42,754 nt of DNA from Actinomycetes bacterium (GCA_021844425.1 JAKBTL010000009.1:1-42754); one strand, 5' to 3'. Positions 1 to 7,995 are shown, numbered from the stretch's first letter. Made by a program: numbers and translations. The notes: generated by a model from the letters alone, not told the origin.

Positions 1-113
1 CGATCTCCGATGACCCCCCGCCCCCGAGGTGCCGTTCGGGGCTGGCCGCATTCTACTGACGGGACAGCTGGCCGATGAATAGCGACGCGGCATTGCGGGT
101 GACAACGCGCGCC

Positions 114-142
114 GGAGCCCCGGCCGCCGCGGCCGGGGCTCC
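114..142. terminator. GC-rich hairpin downstream of the AlkB-like gene
   Basis: A perfect 13-bp inverted repeat (114-126 with 130-142) closes a 3-base loop. It begins 24 bases beyond the stop of the leftward AlkB-like gene. There is no T-run on either side, so it fits the tail-less hairpins common at actinobacterial gene ends rather than a classical intrinsic terminator. Its role is inferred from position and stem strength. Confidence 0.5.
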
Positions 143-165
143 GTGATCGTCCAGGGGCGGCTCGC

Positions 166-777
166 TCAGGCGCGCGAGGACAACGTCCGGAAGGTCAGGT
201 TGATGCGCTCGTTGGCAACGGCCTTCTGGGCTGGGATGCAATGCTGGAACTCCAGCTGGGTGGCGCCCCGCATGACGAGGAGGCTGCCCGCCGTCAAGTG
301 CATCTCGTGCACCTCCCGGGTCACGTTGTGACGGAGCTTGAACTTCCGGGTGGCCCCCAGGCTGACCGAGGCGATCACCGGTGCTGGGCCGAAGATCTGC
401 TCGTCGTCGGCGTGCCAGTCCACCTTGTCGCGCCCGTCGCGGTACCGGTTGGCGAGCACGGTGGCGAAGGACGGCACCGCGAGCGCTTCCTCCAGCGCGA
501 GGCGTAGTGGAAGAAGCGTTGCGGGCCACTCGGCCGGATCGTGGCGGATGCTGCCGTATTTGTAGGCGACCGGGCCCACCCAGCAGGTATCCCGTGGCAC
601 GGCGAATTGCCTGCCGAACATGATGCCGGTGAGGCGTTGCCAGCCGAGGTGGTCCGTGAGGCTGGCGGCCAGGTCCCCGGCGGTCGTGGCGTCGAGGAAG
701 GCCGGATACAGCACGACCTCGCTCTCGGTGTCCACAATCTGCACTGCCTGGTCCAAGTCGTAGGTGATGGCGTCCAT
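166..777 (-). CDS. AlkB-like 2-oxoglutarate/Fe(II)-dependent dioxygenase
   Basis: A 203-aa protein of the AlkB family, whose members oxidatively remove alkyl groups from nucleic-acid bases, or in some cases from proteins, using Fe(II), oxygen and 2-oxoglutarate. The sequence shows the iron ligands H122 and D124 in WHADDE, the distal H179 in EFQHC, and the 2-oxoglutarate-binding arginines in the C-terminal ERINLTFR (R191, R197). An upstream PR-T-W-G segment (residues 61-68) matches the substrate-facing part of the family. The ATG at 777 was chosen because AAGGGAG lies about 8 bases upstream; a reading from 822 would add 15 residues without support. The gene stands alone with a hairpin after its stop. 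The family is clear. Whether it repairs DNA, RNA or something else cannot be read from the sequence. Confidence 0.82.
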   Translation of the reverse strand: MDAITYDLDQAVQIVDTESEVVLYPAFLDATTAGDLAASLTDHLGWQRLTGIMFGRQFAVPRDTCWVGPVAYKYGSIRHDPAEWPATLLPLRLALEEALAVPSFATVLANRYRDGRDKVDWHADDEQIFGPAPVIASVSLGATRKFKLRHNVTREVHEMHLTAGSLLVMRGATQLEFQHCIPAQKAVANERINLTFRTLSSRA

Positions 778-1050
778 TGTGGGGCTCCCTTGTCCTTGCC
801 GGCACCGCGCCGGCGAGACCACTGTCCGCTGGCTGGTGGCTCGTGCAATCGCCGTCGTTCGGGCCTGCGCTTGGCGCCGATGAGGTCGCGTCTTTCCTGT
901 TCAGGGCGGTGTTCCTATCTCTGGGCGGTGCGCCAGCCGTCCGGCACCCAAGGATCGGGCCCTTCGCCTGCCAAGACGAGCCGGCAAGAGCGGAAACCGC
1001 CGGGCCCGAAGCCCGAGACCGGGCACCGGGCCCGAGCAGGAGGCCCAGAG
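778..1050. other. Intergenic region upstream of the AlkB-like gene
   Basis: With the hairpin at 1051-1082 this makes about 300 bases without a convincing gene. Long frames cross it on both strands, but they are GC-rich shadows with no recognisable domain and no ribosome binding site. It must hold the promoter of the leftward AlkB-like gene; no clear -35/-10 pair stands out. Confidence 0.4.
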
Positions 1051-1082
1051 AAGAAGGCCGGCCCATGCGGGCCGGCCTTCTT
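1051..1082. terminator. Strong 14-bp terminator hairpin
   Basis: A perfect 14-bp stem (1051-1064 with 1069-1082) with loop ATGC abuts the stop codon of the leftward 103-aa gene at 1083. The stem ends in AAGAAGG/CCTTCTT, so each strand reads out through a short T-rich stretch. It probably works as a bidirectional terminator. Confidence 0.75.
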
Positions 1083-1394
1083 TCACGCCGCGGCGCGATG
1101 GTCGATCATCGCTTTCGTGAGGGTGATGGCCACCCGGGCCGCCTCCACCGCGATGTGGCAGCTGGCGGCCAGTTCGAGGGCCTTGACCGTGCAGCCGGCG
1201 AGCGCCTCGAGGCTTCGGGCCGTCGCCTCGAGGGCCGAGAGCTCCTCGGCGACCCGGTCGACCAGGGCGCCGGCCACAAGAAGCTCTGTGTCGTCCGCCA
1301 CCTCGATGGGTGGAACGCGTTCGAGCAGGCCGTCGATGCGCGCCAACTGGGTGTCGAGGGCGTGTCGGAGGGCAATCTCCTCGGAAGAGAGCAT
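1083..1394 (-). CDS. Small helical protein of unknown function
   Basis: A 103-aa protein that I do not recognise. It is almost entirely predicted alpha-helix, rich in Ala, Leu and Glu with heptad-like spacing, and has two cysteines near residues 71 and 82. No signal peptide, membrane segment or catalytic motif is visible. The ATG at 1394 is supported by AAAGGAG seven bases upstream, so the longer reading from 1568 is rejected. A strong terminator hairpin follows the stop at once, which supports a real single-gene transcript. It is divergent from the GIY-YIG nuclease with about 140 bases between starts, so the two may share a promoter region. Its helical form could suit an adaptor or small regulator, but that is speculation. 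Confidence 0.6.
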   Translation of the reverse strand: MLSSEEIALRHALDTQLARIDGLLERVPPIEVADDTELLVAGALVDRVAEELSALEATARSLEALAGCTVKALELAASCHIAVEAARVAITLTKAMIDHRAAA

Positions 1395-1536
1395 CGGTCG
1401 CTCCTTTTCGGGTTGGCTTGTGGGGGATGCCGGACATCGGCCCCTGCGACCGTGGGCGCCTCTCCAGAAATTCAACCCCGTGGGGGGAATAGGCGGCCCC
1501 CTCGACGCGTTCAGGAGCCCCGCATCCAAAGGAAAG

Positions 1537-2196
1537 GTGGCCTCCTTGGTCAAGGGCTGGTGGACCACAGACGCACAACTGCGCCAAGAGGTGCTCGAGG
1601 CGGTCCCACGCCTCGAGCGCCATCCATTCGCCGAGTTCGACGCGCCGAGCGCTCCCGGCGCCTACCTGATCTTCATCGCGAGCCAGCGCCTGCTCCAGAT
1701 GCACCAGCTGGGGTCGACGGCGGCCTTGGTCAGGGGCGAGCTCTTGGCGTACTGCGGCAGCAGCCAACGTGGACTCCGCGGCCGGCTCGGCCGCTACCGC
1801 CAGAGCCTGCGCGGCGTCATCGAACCGGGCGAGCTCTACGTCTCCGTGCTCCCGACCGGGTCGGCCCCGAGCGCGCTCTTCATCGAGAGCGTGGTCGTCG
1901 AGTCGTGGTCGCCCGTTTTGAATTCGACGTCGTTCGGGTCCAAGGTCCCTGGGAAGAACCGAGCCAACCAGAAACTGGGGATGCTCGAAGCGCTGTGGGC
2001 GGGCCGCAGCTGGGCTCGGGATCCCACGGCGCTCGAGCGAGCCCGGGCGCAGATCCAGCTCGTTATGCGAATCTGCCGTGTCCCCGACGACGCTCCCCGG
2101 TGGCCGGCGCTCATCGCCCCCGCACAATCGAACGAACCCGACGCCCAGAGAGCGGCACGTGGCGACCTTCGGATGGTCATCGGCGGTGGACGGTGA
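1537..2196 (+). CDS. GIY-YIG endonuclease, Eco29kI restriction-enzyme type
   Basis: A 219-aa protein, close to the length of R.Eco29kI. The GIY-YIG core reads GAY (Y43) and AYCG (Y72), followed by R83 and Y87 spaced like the Arg-x3-His/Tyr pair, E117 in LFIES, and N129 in PVLN. The E-to-N spacing of 12 equals the spacing I recall for Eco29kI. Downstream FGSKVPGKNR (133-142) and LWAGRSWA match the family's GFG-PG-R and HPGR-WA blocks. All catalytic positions are filled, so it should be active. Type II enzymes of this kind normally sit beside a cytosine methyltransferase; none is in the window. The start is uncertain: GTG 1537 has AGGA only 3 bases upstream, whereas TTG 1546 has GGAAAGG about 8 bases upstream. 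It might be a solitary, degenerating or repurposed restriction enzyme. Confidence 0.72.
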   Translation: MASLVKGWWTTDAQLRQEVLEAVPRLERHPFAEFDAPSAPGAYLIFIASQRLLQMHQLGSTAALVRGELLAYCGSSQRGLRGRLGRYRQSLRGVIEPGELYVSVLPTGSAPSALFIESVVVESWSPVLNSTSFGSKVPGKNRANQKLGMLEALWAGRSWARDPTALERARAQIQLVMRICRVPDDAPRWPALIAPAQSNEPDAQRAARGDLRMVIGGGR

Positions 2197-2551
2197 CCAC
2201 CCAGCCCGAGTCCGGCAGTCGGTCGCCATCCGGTCCGGCGTCTCAGGCGAGGCTGTGCCGAGAGCGGTGCTGTGGCGATGAGAGAAAGGTGTAATCACGA
2301 GATGCGGGAGGTGGAAAGGGTCCGCCCGGATGTGGCCACCTGGGTCGGCCTGTGCGTCCGGAGCCTGGCAAGGACGCCACCCTGGCGGGGAATTGTGGCA
2401 GTGGCGCCGCCGCCACACTCTGGGTCGATGCCGACCCAACGGGGGGCGGCTCGGTGGGGGCGTCCGTGGGAGCACCCTGGGAGCACGACGATGCAAACAA
2501 CGGCAATTAGTGGCCAGCAGCGGGTGGCCTCACCAGGCCATCTACCAGGAG
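2197..2551. other. 355-base gap between the nuclease and tRNA-Gly
   Basis: No supported gene. Frames crossing this stretch have no ribosome binding site or recognisable domain. It contains a 6-bp hairpin (2525-2530 with 2535-2540, loop CACC) about a dozen bases past the 3' end of the leftward tRNA gene, a possible tRNA terminator. No second copy of the tRNA 3' end was seen that would mark an attachment-site duplication. Confidence 0.35.
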
Positions 2552-2622
2552 AGCGGGCGACGGGAATCGAACCCGCGTTCTCAGCTTGGGAAGCTGATGT
2601 TCTGCCGCTGAACTACGCCCGC
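2552..2622 (-). tRNA. tRNA-Gly (anticodon CCC)
   Basis: A 71-base cloverleaf on the minus strand: acceptor GCGGGCG pairs with CGCCCGC, D-arm GTTC/GAAC, anticodon stem TCAGC/GCTGA around loop TTCCCAA, and T-arm GCGGG/CCCGT around TTCGATT, with discriminator T. The anticodon CCC reads GGG glycine codons. The 3' CCA is not encoded. Confidence 0.95.
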
Positions 2623-2724
2623 GAGCGGTCGCCACACTATCCTCTGCACCGCCATGGGTCCTCTCGACGCTGCTTCGCCGTCTTCGGTCGAGCCGACGAC
2701 CCCGGGGAGCGGCAAGGAGGCGTC

Positions 2725-4902
2725 TTGCCCGTAAGGATCGCCGTCGGCCTCGCGGTGACCGTGATCTGCTTCGCGGTCGCCGGTCGCCGCTTCCACTGGA
2801 TCTCCCGCCTGGTGCGCGCCGGCCAGCCCGCACCGGGACGGCTGCGCGCGGACCGTGCGGACATCGCGCGCAGGGCCGAAGCGGAGATCACGGAGGTCGC
2901 CGGCCAGCGCAAGCTGCTCAAGTGGACCGTCCCGGGCGTCGCCCACTTCTTCACGATGTGGGGCTTCACGATCCTGATGTTCACGATCATCGAGGCCTAC
3001 GGGGATCTCTTCGACCCGACGTTCCACATCCCGGGGATCGGGACGTCGCCTGCGCTCGGTTTCCTCGAGGACTTCTTCGCGACCGCCGTGCTCGTGGCCC
3101 TCGCGGTGTTCACGGTGATCCGCATCAAGAGCTCGCCGGCCCGAAGGGAGCGAGCCTCCCGGTTCTACGGGTCGCACACCCGCGCCGCGTGGATGACGCT
3201 CCTGCTCATCTTCGGGGTGATCGCGACGCTCCTCCTCTACCGGGGTGCGCAGGTCGACACGAGCCCCCGCCAGTTCCCCTACGGCGACTGGGCCTTTGCC
3301 TCGCACGTCATCGGCGCCGGGCTCTCCGGTCTCGGCCACGGCGTGGACGGAGCGCTGGCGACGACGTTCCTCCTGCTCAACGTCTCGGTCATCAGCGCGT
3401 TCTTGGTCTTCGTCTCCTACTCGAAGCACCTGCACATCTTCGTCGCCCCCTTCAACGTGGCCTTCTCCCGCCGGCCGCGCGCCCTCGGGGGGCTCGACAA
3501 GACCCCCGACATGGACATGGAGAACGTCACCGAGGACACGGTCTTCGGCGCGGGGTTCATCGAGAACTTCACGTGGAAGCAGATGCTCGACTTCGTGACG
3601 TGCACCGAGTGCGGCCGGTGCCAGTCGGTCTGCCCGGCGTGGGCCACCGGCAAGCCGCTCTCCCCGAAGCTTGTGATCATGAACCTGCGGGACAACATGT
3701 TCTCGCAGGCAGCGCACCTGATGGCGCCGAAGGCGCCTGGGGGCGACGGGGAAGGCGCACGCGCCCTCGTCGCCGACGGGGCGAGCGACCGCTCCGGAGC
3801 TGCTGCGCCCGGTCCGGAGCCGCTCGTCCCGGGCGTCATCGATCCCGACGTGCTGTGGGCGTGCACCACGTGCGGCTCGTGCGTGGAGCAGTGCCCCGTC
3901 GACATCGAGCACGTCGACGCCATCGTCGACATGCGGCGCTACCAGGTGCTCATGGAGTCGAGCTTCCCGCACGAGGCCGAGCTCATGCTGCGCAACATCG
4001 AGAACCAGGGCGACCCGTGGGGGCTCGGCGGCTCGAAGCGCACGGAGTGGACCCAGGCGCTCGACTTCGAGGTGCCGGTGGTGGGCGACACCATTCCCGA
4101 CGACATCGAGTACCTCTACTGGGTCGGCTGCGCGGGGGCGCTGGACGAGCGGGCCCGCCGCCAGGTGCAGGCGACGGCCAGGCTCTTGCACCAGGCCGGC
4201 GTGCGCTTCGCCATCCTCGGCCCGAAGGAGTCGTGCACCGGAGACCCGGCCCGTCGCATCGGGAACGAGTACCTCTTCCAGGAGCAGGCGAAAGCCAACA
4301 TCGCGACGCTCGAGGCGGCGAGCGTGCGCACGATCGTGGCGACGTGCCCGCACTGCTTCAACACGCTGAAGAACGAGTACCCGGCCCTCGGCGGGAATTT
4401 CGAGGTCGTGCACCACGCGGAGCTCCTCGACCACCTCGTGCGGGCAGGCAAGATCGTCCCGGGGACGGGGTACGCGGGCACGGTCACCTACCACGACCCC
4501 TGCTACCTCGGCCGCCATAACAGGGTGTTCGACGAGCCGAGGACGGTGATCGACGCGATCCCCGGAGCCCGTAACGTCGAGATGCGCCGCTGCAGGGAGC
4601 GGGGCTTCTGCTGCGGCGCCGGCGGGGCGCGGATGTGGATGGAGGAGAGCATCGGCACGCGCATCAACGTGGACCGCACCCTCGAGGCGCTCGGCACCGG
4701 AGCCGACGTCGTGTCGACGGCGTGCCCCTACTGCATGATCATGCTCGACGACGCCGTGCGGGCGAACGGCAGGGAAGACGACGTGCGGGTCCTCGACATC
4801 GCCCAGCTCGTCGAGGAGTCGATGCGCGTCCCCGAGCCAGCTGGGTCCCCCGGGCCTGGTCGGGGGACCGAAGAGGGGATCGCCCCGCAGCTCGACGACT
4901 GA
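2725..4902 (+). CDS. etfD: EtfD-like membrane Fe-S oxidoreductase (electron transfer from ETF to menaquinone)
   Basis: A 725-aa protein with the EtfD layout (mycobacterial Rv0338c type). An N-terminal membrane domain of about five hydrophobic segments (residues 1-240), related to the NarI cytochrome-b type, is followed by two 4Fe-4S ferredoxin-like clusters (CTECGRCQSVCP near 293; CTTCGSCVEQCP near 380) and two CCG domains as in heterodisulfide reductase (CPHC near 541, GFCCGAGGARM near 629, then CPYC). Such proteins pass electrons from reduced ETF, fed by acyl-CoA dehydrogenases, into the quinone pool. A linker rich in Gly, Ala and Asp separates the two ferredoxin motifs. The start TTG 2725 has AAGGAGG just upstream; a longer frame would run through the tRNA gene and is rejected. 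No etfA or etfB lies in the window. Confidence 0.8.
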   Translation: MPVRIAVGLAVTVICFAVAGRRFHWISRLVRAGQPAPGRLRADRADIARRAEAEITEVAGQRKLLKWTVPGVAHFFTMWGFTILMFTIIEAYGDLFDPTFHIPGIGTSPALGFLEDFFATAVLVALAVFTVIRIKSSPARRERASRFYGSHTRAAWMTLLLIFGVIATLLLYRGAQVDTSPRQFPYGDWAFASHVIGAGLSGLGHGVDGALATTFLLLNVSVISAFLVFVSYSKHLHIFVAPFNVAFSRRPRALGGLDKTPDMDMENVTEDTVFGAGFIENFTWKQMLDFVTCTECGRCQSVCPAWATGKPLSPKLVIMNLRDNMFSQAAHLMAPKAPGGDGEGARALVADGASDRSGAAAPGPEPLVPGVIDPDVLWACTTCGSCVEQCPVDIEHVDAIVDMRRYQVLMESSFPHEAELMLRNIENQGDPWGLGGSKRTEWTQALDFEVPVVGDTIPDDIEYLYWVGCAGALDERARRQVQATARLLHQAGVRFAILGPKESCTGDPARRIGNEYLFQEQAKANIATLEAASVRTIVATCPHCFNTLKNEYPALGGNFEVVHHAELLDHLVRAGKIVPGTGYAGTVTYHDPCYLGRHNRVFDEPRTVIDAIPGARNVEMRRCRERGFCCGAGGARMWMEESIGTRINVDRTLEALGTGADVVSTACPYCMIMLDDAVRANGREDDVRVLDIAQLVEESMRVPEPAGSPGPGRGTEEGIAPQLDD

Positions 4903-4928
4903 CCCCGCAGCTCGAAGACGGGTTCGGC

Positions 4929-5462
4929 TCAGCGGGCGAGCAGGCCGTACGCGTGCGTCGGGTGCAGCCGTGCGACGAGGCGCCGCTCGGCCACCATGGA
5001 CTCGCGGTACTCCGCCCAGTCGGGGTGGTCCCTTCCGCTGATGGAGCGGTAGAGCTCCACGAGCTCCTCCACGGTGTCGTCGTCCGGCGCGGAGGCGACG
5101 GGGGAGAGCTCCGCCGTGCCGTCGAGGACGACGTAGGCCCAGAACGACTCGCCGGGGACGTAGAGGGACGCGGCGGGGTCGCGCCGTATGTTCCTCGTCT
5201 TCGCCCGGCTGTCGGTGACCGAGATCCGGACGACCGGGCCACCACCGCCACCAGCACCACCGCCACCACTGGCATCGCCACCAGCACCACCACCGCCCCC
5301 AGCACCGCCACCCCCGGCACCGCCACCCCCGGCACCACCGCCGGGCGAGTCGCTCAGGTGGTAGAGGATGTTGGAGAGCTGCGGTCGCCCGTCTGCGCGT
5401 CGGGTGACGAGCACGCCCTGATGGCGGGACCTCGCGAAGTCGAGACCTTCGTGCAGCTCCAT
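4929..5462 (-). CDS. PPOX-fold F420/flavin-dependent oxidoreductase with polyglycine insert
   Basis: A 177-aa protein of the pyridoxamine 5'-phosphate oxidase-like split-barrel family. The opening (about residues 8-35, with GVLVTRRADGRPQLSNILY) and the later VVRISVTDSRAKTRNIRRDP block are typical of actinobacterial F420-dependent members; the exact cofactor is inferred. Between the first two strands sits an insert of about 36 residues, nearly all Gly with a few Ala, Asp and Ser, coded by imperfect repeats at 5239-5345. In relatives this is a short hairpin turn. The start at 5462 gives the normal N-terminus; no good ribosome binding site is visible. The gene is convergent with etfD, 26 bases away, and divergent from amt. 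Confidence 0.75.
   Translation of the reverse strand: MELHEGLDFARSRHQGVLVTRRADGRPQLSNILYHLSDSPGGGAGGGGAGGGGAGGGGGAGGDASGGGGAGGGGGPVVRISVTDSRAKTRNIRRDPAASLYVPGESFWAYVVLDGTAELSPVASAPDDDTVEELVELYRSISGRDHPDWAEYRESMVAERRLVARLHPTHAYGLLAR
5239..5345. repeat. Polyglycine-coding imperfect tandem repeat
   Basis: Imperfect CCACCACCG/CCAGCACCA-type repeats that code Gly with occasional Ala on the minus strand, inside the PPOX gene. All length changes keep the frame. Confidence 0.85.
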
Positions 5463-5538
5463 CGTCGGCGAGGTCAGCGCGAGCCGGGGACGAGGAGCAT
5501 GCGGACACGGTAGCCGAGACGCTGCCGAGTTCACATCC

Positions 5539-7083
5539 GTGAAACACCCGCGTAGCAGCGGGGAAACGGCGCTTCTGCATGCTCTCCTCGTGGACGCGGT
5601 GAGCCTGCCCTACCCGCACTGGCTGAACCCCGGGGACAACACGTGGCAGCTCGTCGCAGCGACGCTCGTCGGCCTCATGAGCCTGCCGGGGCTCGCCGTG
5701 CTCTACGGCGGCCTCGTGCAGCGCAAGTGGGTGGTGAACACCATGCTGATGGCGTTCGCCGGCTTCAGCGTCGTCCTCGTGGTGTGGGTGCTCTGGGCGT
5801 ACGAGATGAGCTTCGGGACGTTCGCGCACCTGGGCCCCGCCGGCTCGTTCCTGGGCGACCTGGTCGGCAGGCCCGGGTCGATCCTCGGGAGCTTCGCCGA
5901 GCAGTCGCAGGCGAAGTCGGGGGCCAACACCCTCATTCCCTTCCACTTCCCCACGTCGACCCTCGCCTATTTCCAGTTCGTCTTCGCGGCCATCACCCCG
6001 CTCCTGTTCCTCGGCAGTGTGCTCGGCCGGATGAAGTTCAAGGCGTGGCTCCTCTTCGTCCCGCTGTGGATCACCTTCGTCTACACGGTGAACGCAGCGC
6101 TCTTGTGGGGCGGCGGGTTCTTCGCACAGAGAGGGGCGGTCGACTACTCGGGCGGCTACGTGATCCACCTGTCTGCCGGGGTCGCGGGGTTCGTCGCCGC
6201 GGCGATGGTCGGACCCCGCGCACGCGGCGACCGCGGCTCGACGAACCCCCACAACATGCTGCTCGTGGCTGTGGGGGCGGGGATCCTGTGGCTCGGGTGG
6301 AACGGGTTCAACGGCGGCGACCCCTTCTACGCCGGGGTCGATGCCGCGTCGGCGGTGCTGAACACGAACGTCGCCACTGCCGCGGCGCTGCTCACCTGGA
6401 TGGCCGCCGACATGACCGTGGGCAAGAAGCGCAAGCCGACCTTCGCAGGGGCGGTGAACGGCATGATCTGCGGCCTCGTCGGCATCACGCCAGCGGCGGG
6501 GTGGGTCGACGGCTACGGAGCGCTGGCGATCGGGGTCGTGTGCTCGTCGGTGGTGTGGGCAGCCATGGCCTTCCTGCCGAAGATCCGGCCCTTCTCGAAG
6601 GTCGACGACGCGCTCGGCGTGGTCTACACGCACGGCATCGCAGGCCTCTGCGGCGGGCTCCTGGTCGGCATCCTCGCGGACCCGGCGATGATCGAGTACG
6701 GGGTGACCGGCGCGCACTTCGCCGGAAAGGGCGCGGTCGGCGTGAGCGGCCTGCTCTACACGGGCTCCTGGCACCAGGAGTGGGAGCAGCTCCTCGCGGC
6801 ACTCTGGGTCGTCTGCTTCACCGCGGTGATGACCGCGCTGCTGCTCTTCGTGGTGAAGCTCGTCTGCCGAGGACTGCGCGAGCGTGACGAGCTGCTCGAG
6901 GTGGGTGACTTCGCACTGCACGACGAGCAGGTGGACCACCACCGGGGTCTCGCCGCCGTGCAGCGGCTGTCCGAGGAGCAGCTGGCCGAGGTGGTCGACG
7001 CCATCGTCGGCGCGGCGGCGAACGCCCGGGCCGCCCGGGGACTTCGTGCCGACGGCGAGGGGGCGACCGGCGGGAGCGGCTGA
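5539..7083 (+). CDS. amt: Ammonium transporter, Amt family
   Basis: A 514-aa polytopic membrane protein of the Amt/Mep/Rh family, which conducts ammonium into the cell. The pore twin histidines are present: H210 in DYSGGYVIHLSAG, with the conserved Asp at 202, and H365 in VVYTHGIAGLCGG. About eleven hydrophobic segments can be traced, including the GILWLGWNGFN signature. The cytoplasmic tail of about 75 residues after the last segment is longer than the minimum, and nothing in it identifies a partner. The start is uncertain: GTG 5539 gives the longest product, while in-frame GTG 5590 or 5599 would also give a normal N-terminus, and none has a strong ribosome binding site. No glnB/glnK PII gene follows, although amt is often paired with one; the next gene is convergent gpmA. 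Confidence 0.9.
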   Translation: MKHPRSSGETALLHALLVDAVSLPYPHWLNPGDNTWQLVAATLVGLMSLPGLAVLYGGLVQRKWVVNTMLMAFAGFSVVLVVWVLWAYEMSFGTFAHLGPAGSFLGDLVGRPGSILGSFAEQSQAKSGANTLIPFHFPTSTLAYFQFVFAAITPLLFLGSVLGRMKFKAWLLFVPLWITFVYTVNAALLWGGGFFAQRGAVDYSGGYVIHLSAGVAGFVAAAMVGPRARGDRGSTNPHNMLLVAVGAGILWLGWNGFNGGDPFYAGVDAASAVLNTNVATAAALLTWMAADMTVGKKRKPTFAGAVNGMICGLVGITPAAGWVDGYGALAIGVVCSSVVWAAMAFLPKIRPFSKVDDALGVVYTHGIAGLCGGLLVGILADPAMIEYGVTGAHFAGKGAVGVSGLLYTGSWHQEWEQLLAALWVVCFTAVMTALLLFVVKLVCRGLRERDELLEVGDFALHDEQVDHHRGLAAVQRLSEEQLAEVVDAIVGAAANARAARGLRADGEGATGGSG

Positions 7084-7087
7084 GGGT

Positions 7088-7843
7088 TCAGCCGGCCTGC
7101 CTGGCGACCGCTTCGGCTGCCCGCCGCGCTGCGTCGGGGTCGCCGAGGTACCCGGCGTCGTGCACCGCGAGGTCGTCGTCGAAGCGGTACCGGAAGGGGA
7201 ACCCGGTGGGGATCTCGAGGCCGGGGATGTCGGCGTCGGAGATGGCGTCGAGATGCTTGCGCAGCGCGCGGATGCTGTTGCCGTGGGCCACCACGAGCAC
7301 CGCTCCGCCCCTGGCGCCAGCGGCGAGGAGGTCGGGCACGATCACGTCGTCCCAGTAGGGCAGGACGCGCGCGACCACGTCCGCGAGGCACTCGGTGGCA
7401 GGCAGCACGTGGGAGGGGACGTCACGGTAACGGGGGTCTCCCGCGGGGTGGCGGGGATCGCCCAGCGGGAGGGGAGGCGGGGGAACGTCGTAGCTTCGGC
7501 GCCACAGCGTCACCTGCTCGAGCCCGAACCGGTTGGCCGTCTCCTTCTTGTCGAGGCCCTGGAGATCGCCGTAGTGGCGCTCGTTCAGCCGCCAGTGGCG
7601 CCGGACGGGGAGCCACGACCGCCCTGCGGCGTCCAAGGTGAGGTTGGCCGTGCGGATCGCCCTGGTGAGCACCGAGGTGTGGACCATGCGCAGGTCGAGC
7701 GACGGCTCGGCGGCCAGGAGCTCACCCGCGCGGAGGGCCTCCTGCTCCCCCGAAGGGGTCAGGTCGACGTCGGTCCAGCCCGTGAAGAGGTTCCGTGCGT
7801 TCCACTCGGACTCTCCGTGTCGGAGCAGGACCAGGTCGAGCAC
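7088..7843 (-). CDS. gpmA: 2,3-bisphosphoglycerate-dependent phosphoglycerate mutase
   Basis: A 251-aa glycolytic enzyme interconverting 3- and 2-phosphoglycerate. The phosphohistidine motif LRHGESEWN lies near residue 8, followed by the [11 protein letters not shown] block, the [11 protein letters not shown] catalytic-Glu block, and the second histidine in [16 protein letters not shown]. The length equals the usual 247-251 residues when GTG 7843 is used; this start places the LVLLRHG strand at the N-terminus as in relatives. An ATG at 7906 would add an unconserved Gly/Arg-rich stretch and overlap the intergenic repeat array. The ribosome binding site is weak. The gene is convergent with amt, 4 bases away, and divergent from dnaK. 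Confidence 0.92.
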   Translation of the reverse strand: MLDLVLLRHGESEWNARNLFTGWTDVDLTPSGEQEALRAGELLAAEPSLDLRMVHTSVLTRAIRTANLTLDAAGRSWLPVRRHWRLNERHYGDLQGLDKKETANRFGLEQVTLWRRSYDVPPPPLPLGDPRHPAGDPRYRDVPSHVLPATECLADVVARVLPYWDDVIVPDLLAAGARGGAVLVVAHGNSIRALRKHLDAISDADIPGLEIPTGFPFRYRFDDDLAVHDAGYLGDPDAARRAAEAVARQAG

Positions 7844-7906
7844 GCAGAGATCGTACCCAGGGGCAGGCCGCGGGCGGAAGCTGCCGCCTCCTCCCTGCGC
7901 GCGCAT

Positions 7907-7961
7907 GACGGCCTGCACCCTCGACGGCCTGCACCCTCGACGGCCTGCACCCTCGACGGCC
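7907..7961. repeat. 16-bp tandem repeat, 3.4 copies
   Basis: Three exact head-to-tail copies of GACGGCCTGCACCCTC (7907-7922, 7923-7938, 7939-7954) plus seven bases of a fourth. They lie between the divergent gpmA and dnaK starts, about 35 bases upstream of the dnaK promoter/operator. The 16-base unit is not a multiple of three, consistent with a non-coding location. Confidence 0.9.
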
Positions 7962-7995
7962 GTGGGCTGGTGCTTCGGCGACAGGAGTCAAAAAT

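Noticed and set aside
541-1536. N-terminal extension of the GIY-YIG frame back to 541
   Set aside because: The extension crosses the terminator hairpin and is antisense to two supported genes; its peptide is repetitive and unrelated to the family.
2525-2622. Phage or element integration at tRNA-Gly
   Set aside because: No integrase, no duplicated tRNA 3' end and no second attachment-like repeat in the window.
2581-6942. 1453-residue open frame on the minus strand
   Set aside because: It runs antisense through etfD, PPOX and amt, all of which have clear domains; the translation is Arg/Glu/His-rich low-complexity typical of a shadow frame in high-GC DNA.
7907-7961. CRISPR-like array
   Set aside because: Copies are directly adjacent with no spacers and there are no cas genes.
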